A stretch of DNA of 37,885 nt from an uncultured Oxalobacteraceae bacterium (GTDB taxonomy: Bacteria > Pseudomonadota > Gammaproteobacteria > Burkholderiales > Burkholderiaceae), in contig CAMLFK010000016.1 of the NCBI GenBank assembly GCA_946479255.1, forward strand, positions 1-37,885. Reading direction: 5' to 3'. The notes below the pieces were generated by a model. It saw only the letters and a list, made by a program, of their open reading frames with translations. It made no database searches and was not told the origin of the DNA. The translations under genes and the position numbers were made by a program. Positions 1-6,386 of this stretch are shown in pieces (position 1 is the stretch's first letter; each line of letters opens with the position of its first letter).

Positions 1-31
1 CCCATCACCAAGTTCAGTGCGGCCGCGAAAT

Positions 32-61
32 AATTTGAGGGGAGACCTCAGGGTCAGACCC
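32..61 (+). repeat. Intergenic repeat, left copy
   Basis: A 30-bp element that recurs as its reverse complement at 37831-37860; 28 of 30 positions agree, differing only near the end (GGGTCAGACCC here, GGGTCTGTCCC there). It contains an imperfect hairpin with GACC and GGTC arms around a short loop. An intergenic repeat with hairpin potential in two copies resembles REP-type elements, but no REP-associated transposase gene is visible. The class is inferred. Confidence 0.65.
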
Positions 62-102
62 GCCGTTAGAAGCAATATTTCTAGAATGGCGGGGTCTGAC
101 CC
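51..102. repeat. Long inverted repeat / hairpin
   Basis: The arms are 51-66 and 87-102. Each carries GGGTCAGACCC or its complement followed by a GCCG/CGGC segment; one extra C sits in the right arm. The loop is about 20 nt and itself contains AGAA/TTCT. It overlaps the 30-bp repeat at 32-61, so the two form one composite intergenic element. It could act as a bidirectional terminator or be a REP-like unit. There is no T-tract next to it. Confidence 0.6.
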
Positions 103-243
103 GGTTTTAGGTGTTCGCCGTTTGTTGGCGATATCGGTCGCCTGATCCTTGGATATTGCAGCCTGTCGCACGGCGGTGGCGCGGCACGGGGCAGTTTTGT
201 ACAGTTCTAGCATCGACATAGGATTTGCATCGGAAACAGGATC
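103..243 (+). other. Leader region, no gene seen
   Basis: I see no credible gene here. A GGAA 8 nt before the ATG at 244 is the probable ribosome binding site of the small gene that follows. TTGTAC at 197-202 is -35-like, but no convincing -10 lies at the right distance, so no promoter is assigned. Confidence 0.4.
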
Positions 244-393
244 ATGAACATCAATTTGGGACGTCGCGCTGTCGCTGTGCTGGCTTTTGTTGCCGCCACG
301 ACTGTTGCGATCGTCAAACCGGAACTGATCGGCGGCACTGCCCAGCCGCAATCGATGGCCGCGCTTACCGTGGTGGCGCTCAGCCACTTCTAA
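244..393 (+). CDS. Small hydrophobic/exported protein, 49 aa
   Basis: A 49-residue ORF whose start is preceded by GGAA at 8 nt. The N-terminus reads MNINLGRRAVAVLAF followed by Ala/Val-rich residues, a positive-then-hydrophobic pattern typical of a signal peptide or a single membrane anchor. The C-terminus is also apolar. It lies 33 nt before the DUF1700 gene on the same strand, so the two are probably cotranscribed. DUF1700 genes are often preceded by a PadR-type regulator; none is seen here, and this peptide occupies that place. I do not recognise its family. Function is unknown, and it may be a membrane-associated accessory peptide. Coding status is supported by position, start signal and plausible composition only. 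Confidence 0.45.
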   Translation: MNINLGRRAVAVLAFVAATTVAIVKPELIGGTAQPQSMAALTVVALSHF

Positions 394-426
394 ACGCACC
401 GGTTCTACACTCGGAGTATCAACACA

Positions 427-1158
427 ATGGGCAAACTGGAGTATCTCGACGCCTTGCGGCGCGCCATGGCGGGACTGCCGCCGGAGGCGCAGGCCAAGAC
501 CCTGGCCTATTACGAGCAGCGCTTCGTCGACGCGGCCGGCACCGGCCGCGCGGAAGCCGATGTGTCGCAGGAGCTGGGCGACCCGAAAAAAATCGCGATG
601 ACCTTGCGCGCCAATGCACATCTGTCCAGCTTTCAGCAGAAACCCAATCCAGTGAGTATGGCACGGGTGGTGGTCTCGAGCGTCGGCCTGATCATCTTTA
701 ACCTGTTCATGGTGGTGCCGGCGATGGTCTATGGCTCGCTGCTCGCCTCCATGTACGCGGTTGGACTAGCGCTGTACATCGGCGGCATCGCCGTCACCGC
801 CAGCGGCCTGGCGGGCGCGCATGAGCTGGTGCTGGACGGGCCGTTCCGCCATATCGTGGTGGAAGGCGATACGCCACAAAACATCGGCCAGACCCGCACG
901 CGCATCCAGATCAACGAGACGGGCGTGCATGTCGACCAGGAGAAAGTGCCGGAGGACCAGCCGCCCAAGGCCGGCGGCGGCATCCTGATCGAAACCGATG
1001 TCGATGGCGACTCGCGCACCACCCAGACCTTGTTCGGCCTCGGCCTGGTGCTGGGCGGGATCATGATGCTCTTGTTAAGCCTGGTGGTGACCCGCTTCAC
1101 CTTCGTCGGCATCAAGCGCTACGTCCACATGAATATCGCTTTGCTCAAGGGGAGCTGA
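427..1158 (+). CDS. DUF1700 (HAAS-type) membrane protein
   Basis: A 243-aa protein with the typical DUF1700 N-terminus: a short helical domain starting MGKLEYLDALRRAM, then the LPPEAQAKTLAYYEQRF and ELGDPKKIA segments seen across the family. Hydrophobic segments follow at about residues 78-130 (two or three membrane spans) and at about 205-228, with a soluble stretch between them. The family is usually coupled to a transcription regulator and a beta-helical GIN-type protein, and is thought to act in envelope stress or membrane-linked signalling; its biochemical role is not established. The stop lies 2 nt before the next ATG, and GGGGAG near the end of this gene is the ribosome binding site of that gene. 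Translational coupling is therefore likely. Confidence 0.85.
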   Translation: MGKLEYLDALRRAMAGLPPEAQAKTLAYYEQRFVDAAGTGRAEADVSQELGDPKKIAMTLRANAHLSSFQQKPNPVSMARVVVSSVGLIIFNLFMVVPAMVYGSLLASMYAVGLALYIGGIAVTASGLAGAHELVLDGPFRHIVVEGDTPQNIGQTRTRIQINETGVHVDQEKVPEDQPPKAGGGILIETDVDGDSRTTQTLFGLGLVLGGIMMLLLSLVVTRFTFVGIKRYVHMNIALLKGS

Positions 1159-1160
1159 CC

Positions 1161-1979
1161 ATGGAAACCTCCATGCGCTCTTTACTCAAGGTCGGACTGG
1201 CCCTGCTCGGGTTGGCGGTCCTGCTGATCGGTGCCTCGTACAGCATGCTGCGCGCCCAGGGCGTGGCACGGCCATCGAATACCGAGGGCCGCACAATGGT
1301 GTCGGAAAAGCGCGTGGTCGGCGCCGGCATCAGGGAAGTCGATGTCAACGGGCCGATCGACATGACCTTGCGCCAGGGCGCCGTGCCTTCGCTGATCATC
1401 CGCGGCGAACAGCGCCTGCTGGGTAATATCGACACCTCGCAGGAAGGCGCGATCCTGCATCTCGGCACCAAGGGCATGGTGCTGCATCACCGCCAGCCTT
1501 TGCAGGCCGTGCTGGTACTGCCGCAGATCGATGCGGTCACGGTGCGCGGCAGCGGCGACAGCACCATCAACGGTTTTTCCGGCGAACGGGTCGAGGTCCA
1601 GTTGAATGGTACCGGCAACGTCAAGTTCAACGGGCGCTTCAAGGAAGTGGTGGCGGCGCTGCGCGGCAGCGGCGACATGGAGCTCAACGGCGGCGCCAGC
1701 AAGAAAGTCGCGGTGTCGCTGGTCGGTTCGGGCGATATGACCGTGGTGGGCAGCAGCGAGGAGTTCACGCTCGATCAGACCGGATCGGGCGACGTCGATG
1801 CGGAGCACCTGGCCGCCGGCACCGCCGAGGTCAGCCTGCTTGGTTCCGGCACCGCCGTCATCAACGCGGCCAAGAGCGCCAACGTGACCTTGCGCGGCAG
1901 CGGCGACGTGACGGTGTTGGGCAGCCCGGGCGAGCGTAATGTCAGCCGCACCGGCTCGGGCGAGGTCGACTTCCGGTAA
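1161..1979 (+). CDS. GIN-domain (DUF2807-like) beta-repeat exported protein
   Basis: A 272-aa protein with an N-terminal hydrophobic anchor or signal (about residues 9-25) and then a short-repeat body. The motif G-S/T-G-D/N/T/E recurs roughly every 16-24 residues (RGSGD, NGTGN, RGSGD, VGSGD, TGSGD, LGSGT, RGSGD, TGSGE), as expected for the right-handed beta-helix of the putative auto-transporter adhesin head GIN domain. It probably sits outside the inner membrane, tethered or released to the periplasm. A Met at residue 5 is an alternative start; the first ATG is preferred because of GGGGAG at 7-nt spacing. It is cotranscribed with the DUF1700 gene. The molecular function of this family is not known. 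The stop codon is only 3 nt from the stop of the opposing flavoprotein gene. Confidence 0.8.
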   Translation: METSMRSLLKVGLALLGLAVLLIGASYSMLRAQGVARPSNTEGRTMVSEKRVVGAGIREVDVNGPIDMTLRQGAVPSLIIRGEQRLLGNIDTSQEGAILHLGTKGMVLHHRQPLQAVLVLPQIDAVTVRGSGDSTINGFSGERVEVQLNGTGNVKFNGRFKEVVAALRGSGDMELNGGASKKVAVSLVGSGDMTVVGSSEEFTLDQTGSGDVDAEHLAAGTAEVSLLGSGTAVINAAKSANVTLRGSGDVTVLGSPGERNVSRTGSGEVDFR

Positions 1980-1982
1980 GCC

Positions 1983-3218
1983 TCAGGTAAGCCACTCCAG
2001 CGCGCCTTCGGCCGCCGCCCGTCCGCTGGCAAAGCAGGCAGTCAGCAGGTAGCCGCCGGTCGGCGCTTCCCAGTCCACCATTTCGCCGGCGCAGAACACA
2101 CCCGGCAGCGCGCGCAGCATCTGCGTGCCGGCTTCGATCCCACCGAACTCCACCCCGCCCGCGCTGCTGATTGCTTCATCGATCGGACGCGCGCGTTTGA
2201 GCACCAGCGGCAGCAGCTTGATCGCCTCGGCCAGCTGAAGAGGGTCGTTGTAGGCGTCCTTGGACAGGCATTCATGCAGCAGGCCCGATTTGACGCCCTT
2301 GATACCCAGCCGGCTTTGCAGATGGCTGGACATCGAACGGGCGCCACGCGGACGCGCCACTTCGGTCGCCACCCGCTCCGCGGACAGGTCGGGCAGCAGG
2401 TCGAGCCAGACGGTGGCACTGCCGCCCTGTTCGATCTGGTCGCGCAGCGGGCTTGATAAGGCATAGACCAGGCTTCCTTCCACGCCGCCGGCAGTGATCA
2501 CGAACTGGCCCTGGCGCTTCACCTTCACGCCGTGCGAGTCCAGCGAGGTGATCGCCACCGTCGTCAAAGGTTCGCCCGCATAGCGGCTGCTGAAATGCTC
2601 GCTCCATCCGGTATCGAAGCCGCAGTTCGATGGCCGCAGCGGCGCCACCGGCACCGCACGTTCACGCAGCAGCGGCACCCAGGCGCCGTCGGACCCGAGC
2701 CGCGCCCAGCTGCCGCCGCCGAGGGCCAGGACCACGGCATCGAAACCGGCGCTCATGGGACCGTGGGGCGTGGCGAACTTGAGCAGCTCTCCCTCCCAGC
2801 CCAGCCAGCGGTGGCGCATGTGAAAGCGCACGCCGCCTTCGCGCAGCCGGTGCAGCCAGGCGCGCAGCAAGGGCGCCGCCTTCATATCGGCCGGGAAGAC
2901 ACGGCCCGAACTGCCGACGAAGGTGTCGATTCCCAGCCCATGAATCCATGCGCGCACGGCGGCGGCGTCGAAGTTCGCCAGCCACTGCGCCACCTGCGGC
3001 GCGCGCGCGCCGTAGCGGTCGATGAAGGCGTCGGACGGTTCGGCATGGGTGATGTTCATGCCGCCCTTCCCGGCCAGCAGGAACTTGCGGCCCACGGAGG
3101 GCATGGCGTCGTAAAGATCGACTTGCGCGCCTTTCTCGCTCAGCACCTCGGCGGCCATCAGCCCGGCGGGTCCGCCGCCGATGACGGCGACGCGAGGTGG
3201 AGTGGTGAAGTCGGTCAT
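1983..3218 (-). CDS. HI0933/BaiN-like NAD(P)/FAD-dependent flavoprotein (TIGR03862-like)
   Basis: A 411-aa flavoprotein. The N-terminus has the dinucleotide-binding fingerprint VAVIGGGPAGLMAAEVL, followed by the family motif GRKFLLAGKGGMNITH. A second family signature, FCAGEMVDWEAPTGGYL, lies near the C-terminus, where FAD is bound. Known members of this large group (HI0933, BaiN, YtfP-type) are FAD oxidoreductases with largely undefined substrates. The reading frame is open 45 codons further upstream, but that stretch crosses the neighbouring promoter and lacks family similarity, so I start at MTDFTTPPRVAV. A TACAAT at 3249-3254 on this strand is a candidate -10. The gene is monocistronic, and its stop nearly abuts that of the opposing GIN-domain gene. 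Confidence 0.85.
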   Translation of the reverse strand: MTDFTTPPRVAVIGGGPAGLMAAEVLSEKGAQVDLYDAMPSVGRKFLLAGKGGMNITHAEPSDAFIDRYGARAPQVAQWLANFDAAAVRAWIHGLGIDTFVGSSGRVFPADMKAAPLLRAWLHRLREGGVRFHMRHRWLGWEGELLKFATPHGPMSAGFDAVVLALGGGSWARLGSDGAWVPLLRERAVPVAPLRPSNCGFDTGWSEHFSSRYAGEPLTTVAITSLDSHGVKVKRQGQFVITAGGVEGSLVYALSSPLRDQIEQGGSATVWLDLLPDLSAERVATEVARPRGARSMSSHLQSRLGIKGVKSGLLHECLSKDAYNDPLQLAEAIKLLPLVLKRARPIDEAISSAGGVEFGGIEAGTQMLRALPGVFCAGEMVDWEAPTGGYLLTACFASGRAAAEGALEWLT

Positions 3219-3279
3219 GAAGATGGCGGGCCAGAAAGGACGAGCAGCATTGTAGTCGAGATCAGGACCAGCAAAAAGA

Positions 3280-3297
3280 TGTAAAGCTTCCTTGACA
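3280..3297. promoter_or_regulatory. Operator 1 for the XRE regulator (predicted)
   Basis: TGTAAAG-CTTC-CTTGACA is an inverted repeat with 7-bp arms, a 4-bp spacer and one arm mismatch. It has the same geometry and left arm as the perfect repeat at 3319-3336 and contains the -35 hexamer TTGACA (3292-3297). The likely binder is the small XRE protein encoded at 3735; this assignment is inferred. Confidence 0.6.
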
Positions 3298-3319
3298 TCA
3301 CGCCGGAAGCTGGTACGAT
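3292..3319 (+). promoter_or_regulatory. Promoter of the 3352-4849 operon
   Basis: TTGACA at 3292-3297 and TACGAT at 3314-3319 are separated by 16 bp. Predicted transcription start is near 3326, giving a ~26-nt leader with GGAG 8 nt before the ATG at 3352. Both hexamers are covered or touched by the paired operators, which implies repression. Confidence 0.65.
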
Positions 3320-3336
3320 GTAAAGCATACTTTACA
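3319..3336. promoter_or_regulatory. Operator 2, perfect palindrome
   Basis: TGTAAAG-CATA-CTTTACA is a perfect 7-4-7 inverted repeat that starts in the -10 hexamer and covers the predicted transcription start. Together with 3280-3297, 39 bp away from start to start, it forms a pair suitable for cooperative autorepression. Confidence 0.7.
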
Positions 3337-3351
3337 ACTGGAGACCGTGAC

Positions 3352-3738
3352 ATGCAAGAACGAATCTGGGCTCGCGCCTACCACCGTGAACTCGGCGGCG
3401 CCTTTGTCATCTACATAGCGCTGCTGGTGCCGACCTTGCGTTACGGGCATCTGGCGCCGGAAGGGCTGCTGCGCACGGCGCTGGCGATGAGTCCCATGCT
3501 CGGCGTCGGACTGGTCATCTGGGCGGTTGTACGGCAATTGCGGCGGGTCGATGAGTACATCCGTTCCTGGACCCTGGAGAACATCGCGGTCGCCGCCGCC
3601 ATCACGGCTGGCTTGTCGATCACCTACGGCTTCATGGAGAACATCGGCTACCCGCGCCTGTCGATGTTCGCCGTCTGCATGATGATGTGCTCGGGGTGGC
3701 TGGCCACCTGCTTGTTAAGGGCCGTTCTCAAGCGATGA
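3352..3738 (+). CDS. Four-span membrane protein of unknown function, first gene of XRE operon
   Basis: A 128-aa protein with about four hydrophobic segments (near residues 15-32, 44-61, 80-96 and 103-122) and basic ends. Longer frames begin upstream, but they would run through the promoter, so the ATG at 3352 with GGAG at 8 nt is chosen. The next gene, a small XRE regulator, starts inside its stop codon. Small membrane proteins paired with a ~70-aa XRE protein of this kind are widespread, and the pair is usually autoregulated; what the membrane partner does is not known. It shows no obvious enzymatic motif. I do not recognise a named family. Confidence 0.75.
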   Translation: MQERIWARAYHRELGGAFVIYIALLVPTLRYGHLAPEGLLRTALAMSPMLGVGLVIWAVVRQLRRVDEYIRSWTLENIAVAAAITAGLSITYGFMENIGYPRLSMFAVCMMMCSGWLATCLLRAVLKR

Positions 3739-3938
3739 AGAACCTGGTCCGCGAGCTGCGCGCCGACCAAGGCTGGAGCCAGGCCGACCTGGCCGACCTG
3801 CTCAAGGTTTCGCGCCAGACCGTCAATGCGATTGAAACCGGGCGCTACGACCCAAGCCTGCCGCTGGCGTTCGCGATCGCCCGGCTGTTCCAACAACCGA
3901 TTGAAGCTATCTTTACACCTGATCCGGAGACCCCATGA
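3735..3938 (+). CDS. Small XRE-family transcriptional regulator
   Basis: A 67-aa single-domain Cro/CI-type HTH protein. The HTH runs from about residue 13 to 35, with GWSQADLADLLKVSRQTVNA containing the turn and recognition helix (SRQTVNAIE), followed by the family tail YDPSLPLAFAIARLF. The ATG overlaps the stop of the membrane-protein gene as ATGA, and its own stop overlaps the hydrolase start the same way, so all three are translationally coupled. Members of this subgroup typically repress their own operon. The two TGTAAAG-N4-CTTTACA-type sites at 3280-3336 are the obvious candidate targets. No sensor domain is present, so any signal must act through another partner, possibly the membrane protein. 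Confidence 0.88.
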   Translation: MKNLVRELRADQGWSQADLADLLKVSRQTVNAIETGRYDPSLPLAFAIARLFQQPIEAIFTPDPETP

Positions 3939-4849
3939 TTGTCCGTCTATTCTTTACTATCTGCCTGGCTCTGGCCGCATCCCTGGCGGGCGCGCAGGAG
4001 AGCCGCTACGCGTTCACCCTGGCACCGGCCGAACGCTTCGAGGTCGGCGCCACGCTGGTTGAACGCCACGGCAAGGGTGGCCGTCCACTGATCATGATCC
4101 CCGGCCTGGCCAGCGGCCCATGGGCGTGGCAGCACGCGGTGCGCAAGTTCATGCCCGAGCATACGGTGTATGTGCTGACTTTCCCTGGTTTCGATGGCCG
4201 CCCGGCCGTCCCGGGCGCCACGCTGGAGGCGGCGCGCGCCTCGCTGGTCACCCTGATCGAAAGCCGCAAGCTGGCACGCCCGGTGCTGATCGGGCACAGC
4301 CTGGGGGGCACACTGGCCCTGACCGTCGCGGCCCAGCGTCCCGAACTGGTCGGCGCGGTCGTCACGCTGGATGGTTTGCCGGTGTTTCCCGGGACCGAAG
4401 AGCTGCCGCCGGCGCAACGCAACGCGATCGCCGAGAACTTCAAAAGCCGCATGACGAAATCGAACCCGGCCATTTTTGCGGCACAGCAGCAGGATTACAT
4501 GCGTGGTATCGGCGTGGTCGACATGGACCGTGGCGAAGAACTGGCCAAGCTGTCGGCCAAGAGCGATCCGGCGACCGTGGGAATCTATATGGCGGAAGTA
4601 TTCGCCCAGGATCTGCGTCCGCTGCTGCCCAAGATCAGCGCCCCGGTGCTGGTGCTGACGCCCTACTTTGCGCTGGACGCGGAACTGCAGCAGATGACGG
4701 AAGCTGCCAAGGTGGCGTACTACCAGGAAGCCATGAAGGGCACGCCGAAGCTGAAGGTGGTGACGGTGGCGCCGGCGCGCCACTTTGCGATGTTCGATAT
4801 GCCGGATCTCGTGCTGTCGGCGATCGCCGACTTCATCAAGGCTAACTGA
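3935..4849 (+). CDS. Exported alpha/beta-hydrolase
   Basis: A 304-aa protein with a cleavable signal peptide (residues 1-20, ending SLAGA before QES). The fold is alpha/beta hydrolase: an oxyanion-loop segment IMIPGLASGPWAW, the nucleophile elbow GHSLGG with Ser122, and a C-terminal His in PARHFAMFD. The acid residue is less certain. It probably acts in the periplasm on an ester or similar substrate; the substrate cannot be read from sequence. The start is fixed by the ATGA overlap with the XRE gene, so the hydrolase is under the same autoregulated promoter. Its stop lies 4 nt from the stop of moaD on the other strand, leaving no room for a classical terminator. Confidence 0.85.
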   Translation: MIVRLFFTICLALAASLAGAQESRYAFTLAPAERFEVGATLVERHGKGGRPLIMIPGLASGPWAWQHAVRKFMPEHTVYVLTFPGFDGRPAVPGATLEAARASLVTLIESRKLARPVLIGHSLGGTLALTVAAQRPELVGAVVTLDGLPVFPGTEELPPAQRNAIAENFKSRMTKSNPAIFAAQQQDYMRGIGVVDMDRGEELAKLSAKSDPATVGIYMAEVFAQDLRPLLPKISAPVLVLTPYFALDAELQQMTEAAKVAYYQEAMKGTPKLKVVTVAPARHFAMFDMPDLVLSAIADFIKAN

Positions 4850-4853
4850 GGGT

Positions 4854-5111
4854 TCAGCCGCCGGTCACCGGGGGGAAGAAAGCGACTTCCCCGTTTTCCG
4901 CGATGGCGGTATCGGGGCTGCACATGACCTGATTGAATGCCATGCGCAGCGGGCGCTCCGGCGCCAGCGCCTGGGCCCATGCGCCGCCGCGCCCGATCAG
5001 GTGCGACCGTACCGCACCGACGGTGGTGACCGAATCGGGCAAGGTCAGGCTTTCTTCAGAGATGCCGAGCGCTTCGCGCACGCTGGCAAAAAATCGCAGC
5101 GAAATCTTCAT
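4854..5111 (-). CDS. moaD: Molybdopterin synthase sulfur-carrier subunit MoaD
   Basis: An 85-aa ubiquitin-fold protein that starts MKISLRFFASVREALG and ends in the obligatory Gly-Gly tail (FFPPVTGG), the site of adenylation and thiocarboxylation. MoaD donates sulfur to cyclic pyranopterin monophosphate within the MoaD-MoaE synthase during molybdenum cofactor synthesis. It follows moeA by 15 nt in the same operon. The catalytic partner gene moaE, which commonly follows moaD in related bacteria, is absent here: a convergent hydrolase gene begins 4 nt after the stop. MoaE is presumably encoded elsewhere. Confidence 0.92.
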   Translation of the reverse strand: MKISLRFFASVREALGISEESLTLPDSVTTVGAVRSHLIGRGGAWAQALAPERPLRMAFNQVMCSPDTAIAENGEVAFFPPVTGG

Positions 5112-5126
5112 AGGTTCAATCGGGTT

Positions 5127-6383
5127 CTAGCCAAGCAATTCTGAGAACGGGATGAAGCGCACCATGTCGCCCAGGGCGATCGGATTGCCGGGCGGGTTAT
5201 CGATCAGCCCATCGCCCCACACGGTGGAGGTCAGCACGCCCGATCCCTGGTTGGGGAACAGCTCGAGCCCACCCTGGTCATTGATACGGGCACGCAGGAA
5301 TTCGTTGCGGCGGTCGGCCTTGGGCCAGTTGAAATCGGCGCGCACGGAAAAGGCGCGTGGCGCGACCTCGCCGCGCACACCCTGCAGGCGCAGGATGAAT
5401 GGCCGCACAAACAGCAAAAAGGTCACGAAACTCGATACCGGATTGCCCGGCAGGCCCAGGAAGAAGGCTGAACCGTCCTGTTTATTGACCTCGCCGAAGG
5501 CCAGGGGTTTGCCCGGTTTGACGGCGATCTGCCACATGTTCAGGCGTCCTACAGCTTCGACCGCCGGGCGAATATGGTCTTCCTCGCCAACCGATACGCC
5601 GCCCGAGGTAATGATCAGGTCATTCTCGCGCGCGGCATCAACCAGTGTCTGGCAGGTCGATGCCAAAGAATCGGGCACGATCCCAAAATCGGTGATCGCG
5701 CAGCCCAGGTTTTCGAGCAGCGCGCGCAGGGTGAAGCGGTTGGAGTTGTATATGGCGCCGGGGGCCAGCTTGCCACCCGGCGCTTCGCCCGGCATGGTCA
5801 GTTCGTCGCCGGTAAAGAACACCGCCACGCGCAAACGCCGCTGGACCGGCAGGCTGGCCAGCCCGACCGAGGCGGCCAGTCCCAGCTCCTGGCTGCGCAG
5901 GCGCATGCCGGCCGTGAGGATCACTCCGCCGGCCACGATGTCTTCGCCGGCGCGGCGGATCCATTCGCCCGGCTTCGGGCTATGCTTGATGGTGACGAAA
6001 TTGGGCGGCGTGGCTTCGCACTGCTCCTGCATCACGACCGCATCGGCGCCTTCTGGAATCATCGCGCCGGTAAAGATGCGCGCGGCATGGCCAGGCGCGA
6101 GAAACTGGCCAGGCTGGCCGGCCGGGATGCGCTGCGTGACCGTCAAGGTCGCATTGCCGCTGGCGCAATCGGCGGCGCGTACGGCGTAGCCGTCCATCTG
6201 GGTATTGTCCGCCGACGGCACGTTGATGGTCGAGGCTTGCGCCTCGGCCAGCACGCGCCCGTTGGCGTTCAAGGTCGGAATGATCTCGGCGCCGCTCACC
6301 GGGCGGGCCGCCGCCAGCAGGAAGTCCAGCGCCTCGCGCACCGACAGCATCGGTGCCGCGGGTGTCTTTGCGCCGGCGCTCAT
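5127..6383 (-). CDS. moeA: Molybdopterin molybdotransferase MoeA
   Basis: A 418-aa gephyrin-like protein. MoeA inserts molybdate into adenylylated molybdopterin, the last common step of molybdenum cofactor synthesis. Visible family marks are the N-terminal MLSVREALDFLL, the substrate segment NTQMDGYAVRAAD, IFTGAMIPEGADAVVMQE, the MPT-binding IITSGGVSVGEEDHI, and KPGKPLAFG followed by FLGLPGNPVSSFVTF. The C-terminal beta domain is intact. The length is normal for MoeA. The start lies 3 nt after the thrC stop codon, so it is cotranscribed and probably translationally coupled with thrC, then followed by moaD. Confidence 0.95.
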   Translation of the reverse strand: MSAGAKTPAAPMLSVREALDFLLAAARPVSGAEIIPTLNANGRVLAEAQASTINVPSADNTQMDGYAVRAADCASGNATLTVTQRIPAGQPGQFLAPGHAARIFTGAMIPEGADAVVMQEQCEATPPNFVTIKHSPKPGEWIRRAGEDIVAGGVILTAGMRLRSQELGLAASVGLASLPVQRRLRVAVFFTGDELTMPGEAPGGKLAPGAIYNSNRFTLRALLENLGCAITDFGIVPDSLASTCQTLVDAARENDLIITSGGVSVGEEDHIRPAVEAVGRLNMWQIAVKPGKPLAFGEVNKQDGSAFFLGLPGNPVSSFVTFLLFVRPFILRLQGVRGEVAPRAFSVRADFNWPKADRRNEFLRARINDQGGLELFPNQGSGVLTSTVWGDGLIDNPPGNPIALGDMVRFIPFSELLG

Positions 6384-6386
6384 CGC

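Noticed and set aside
225..701. 158-codon frame near the left end
   Set aside because: Overlaps the small peptide and DUF1700 genes out of frame; Arg/His-rich, no start signal.
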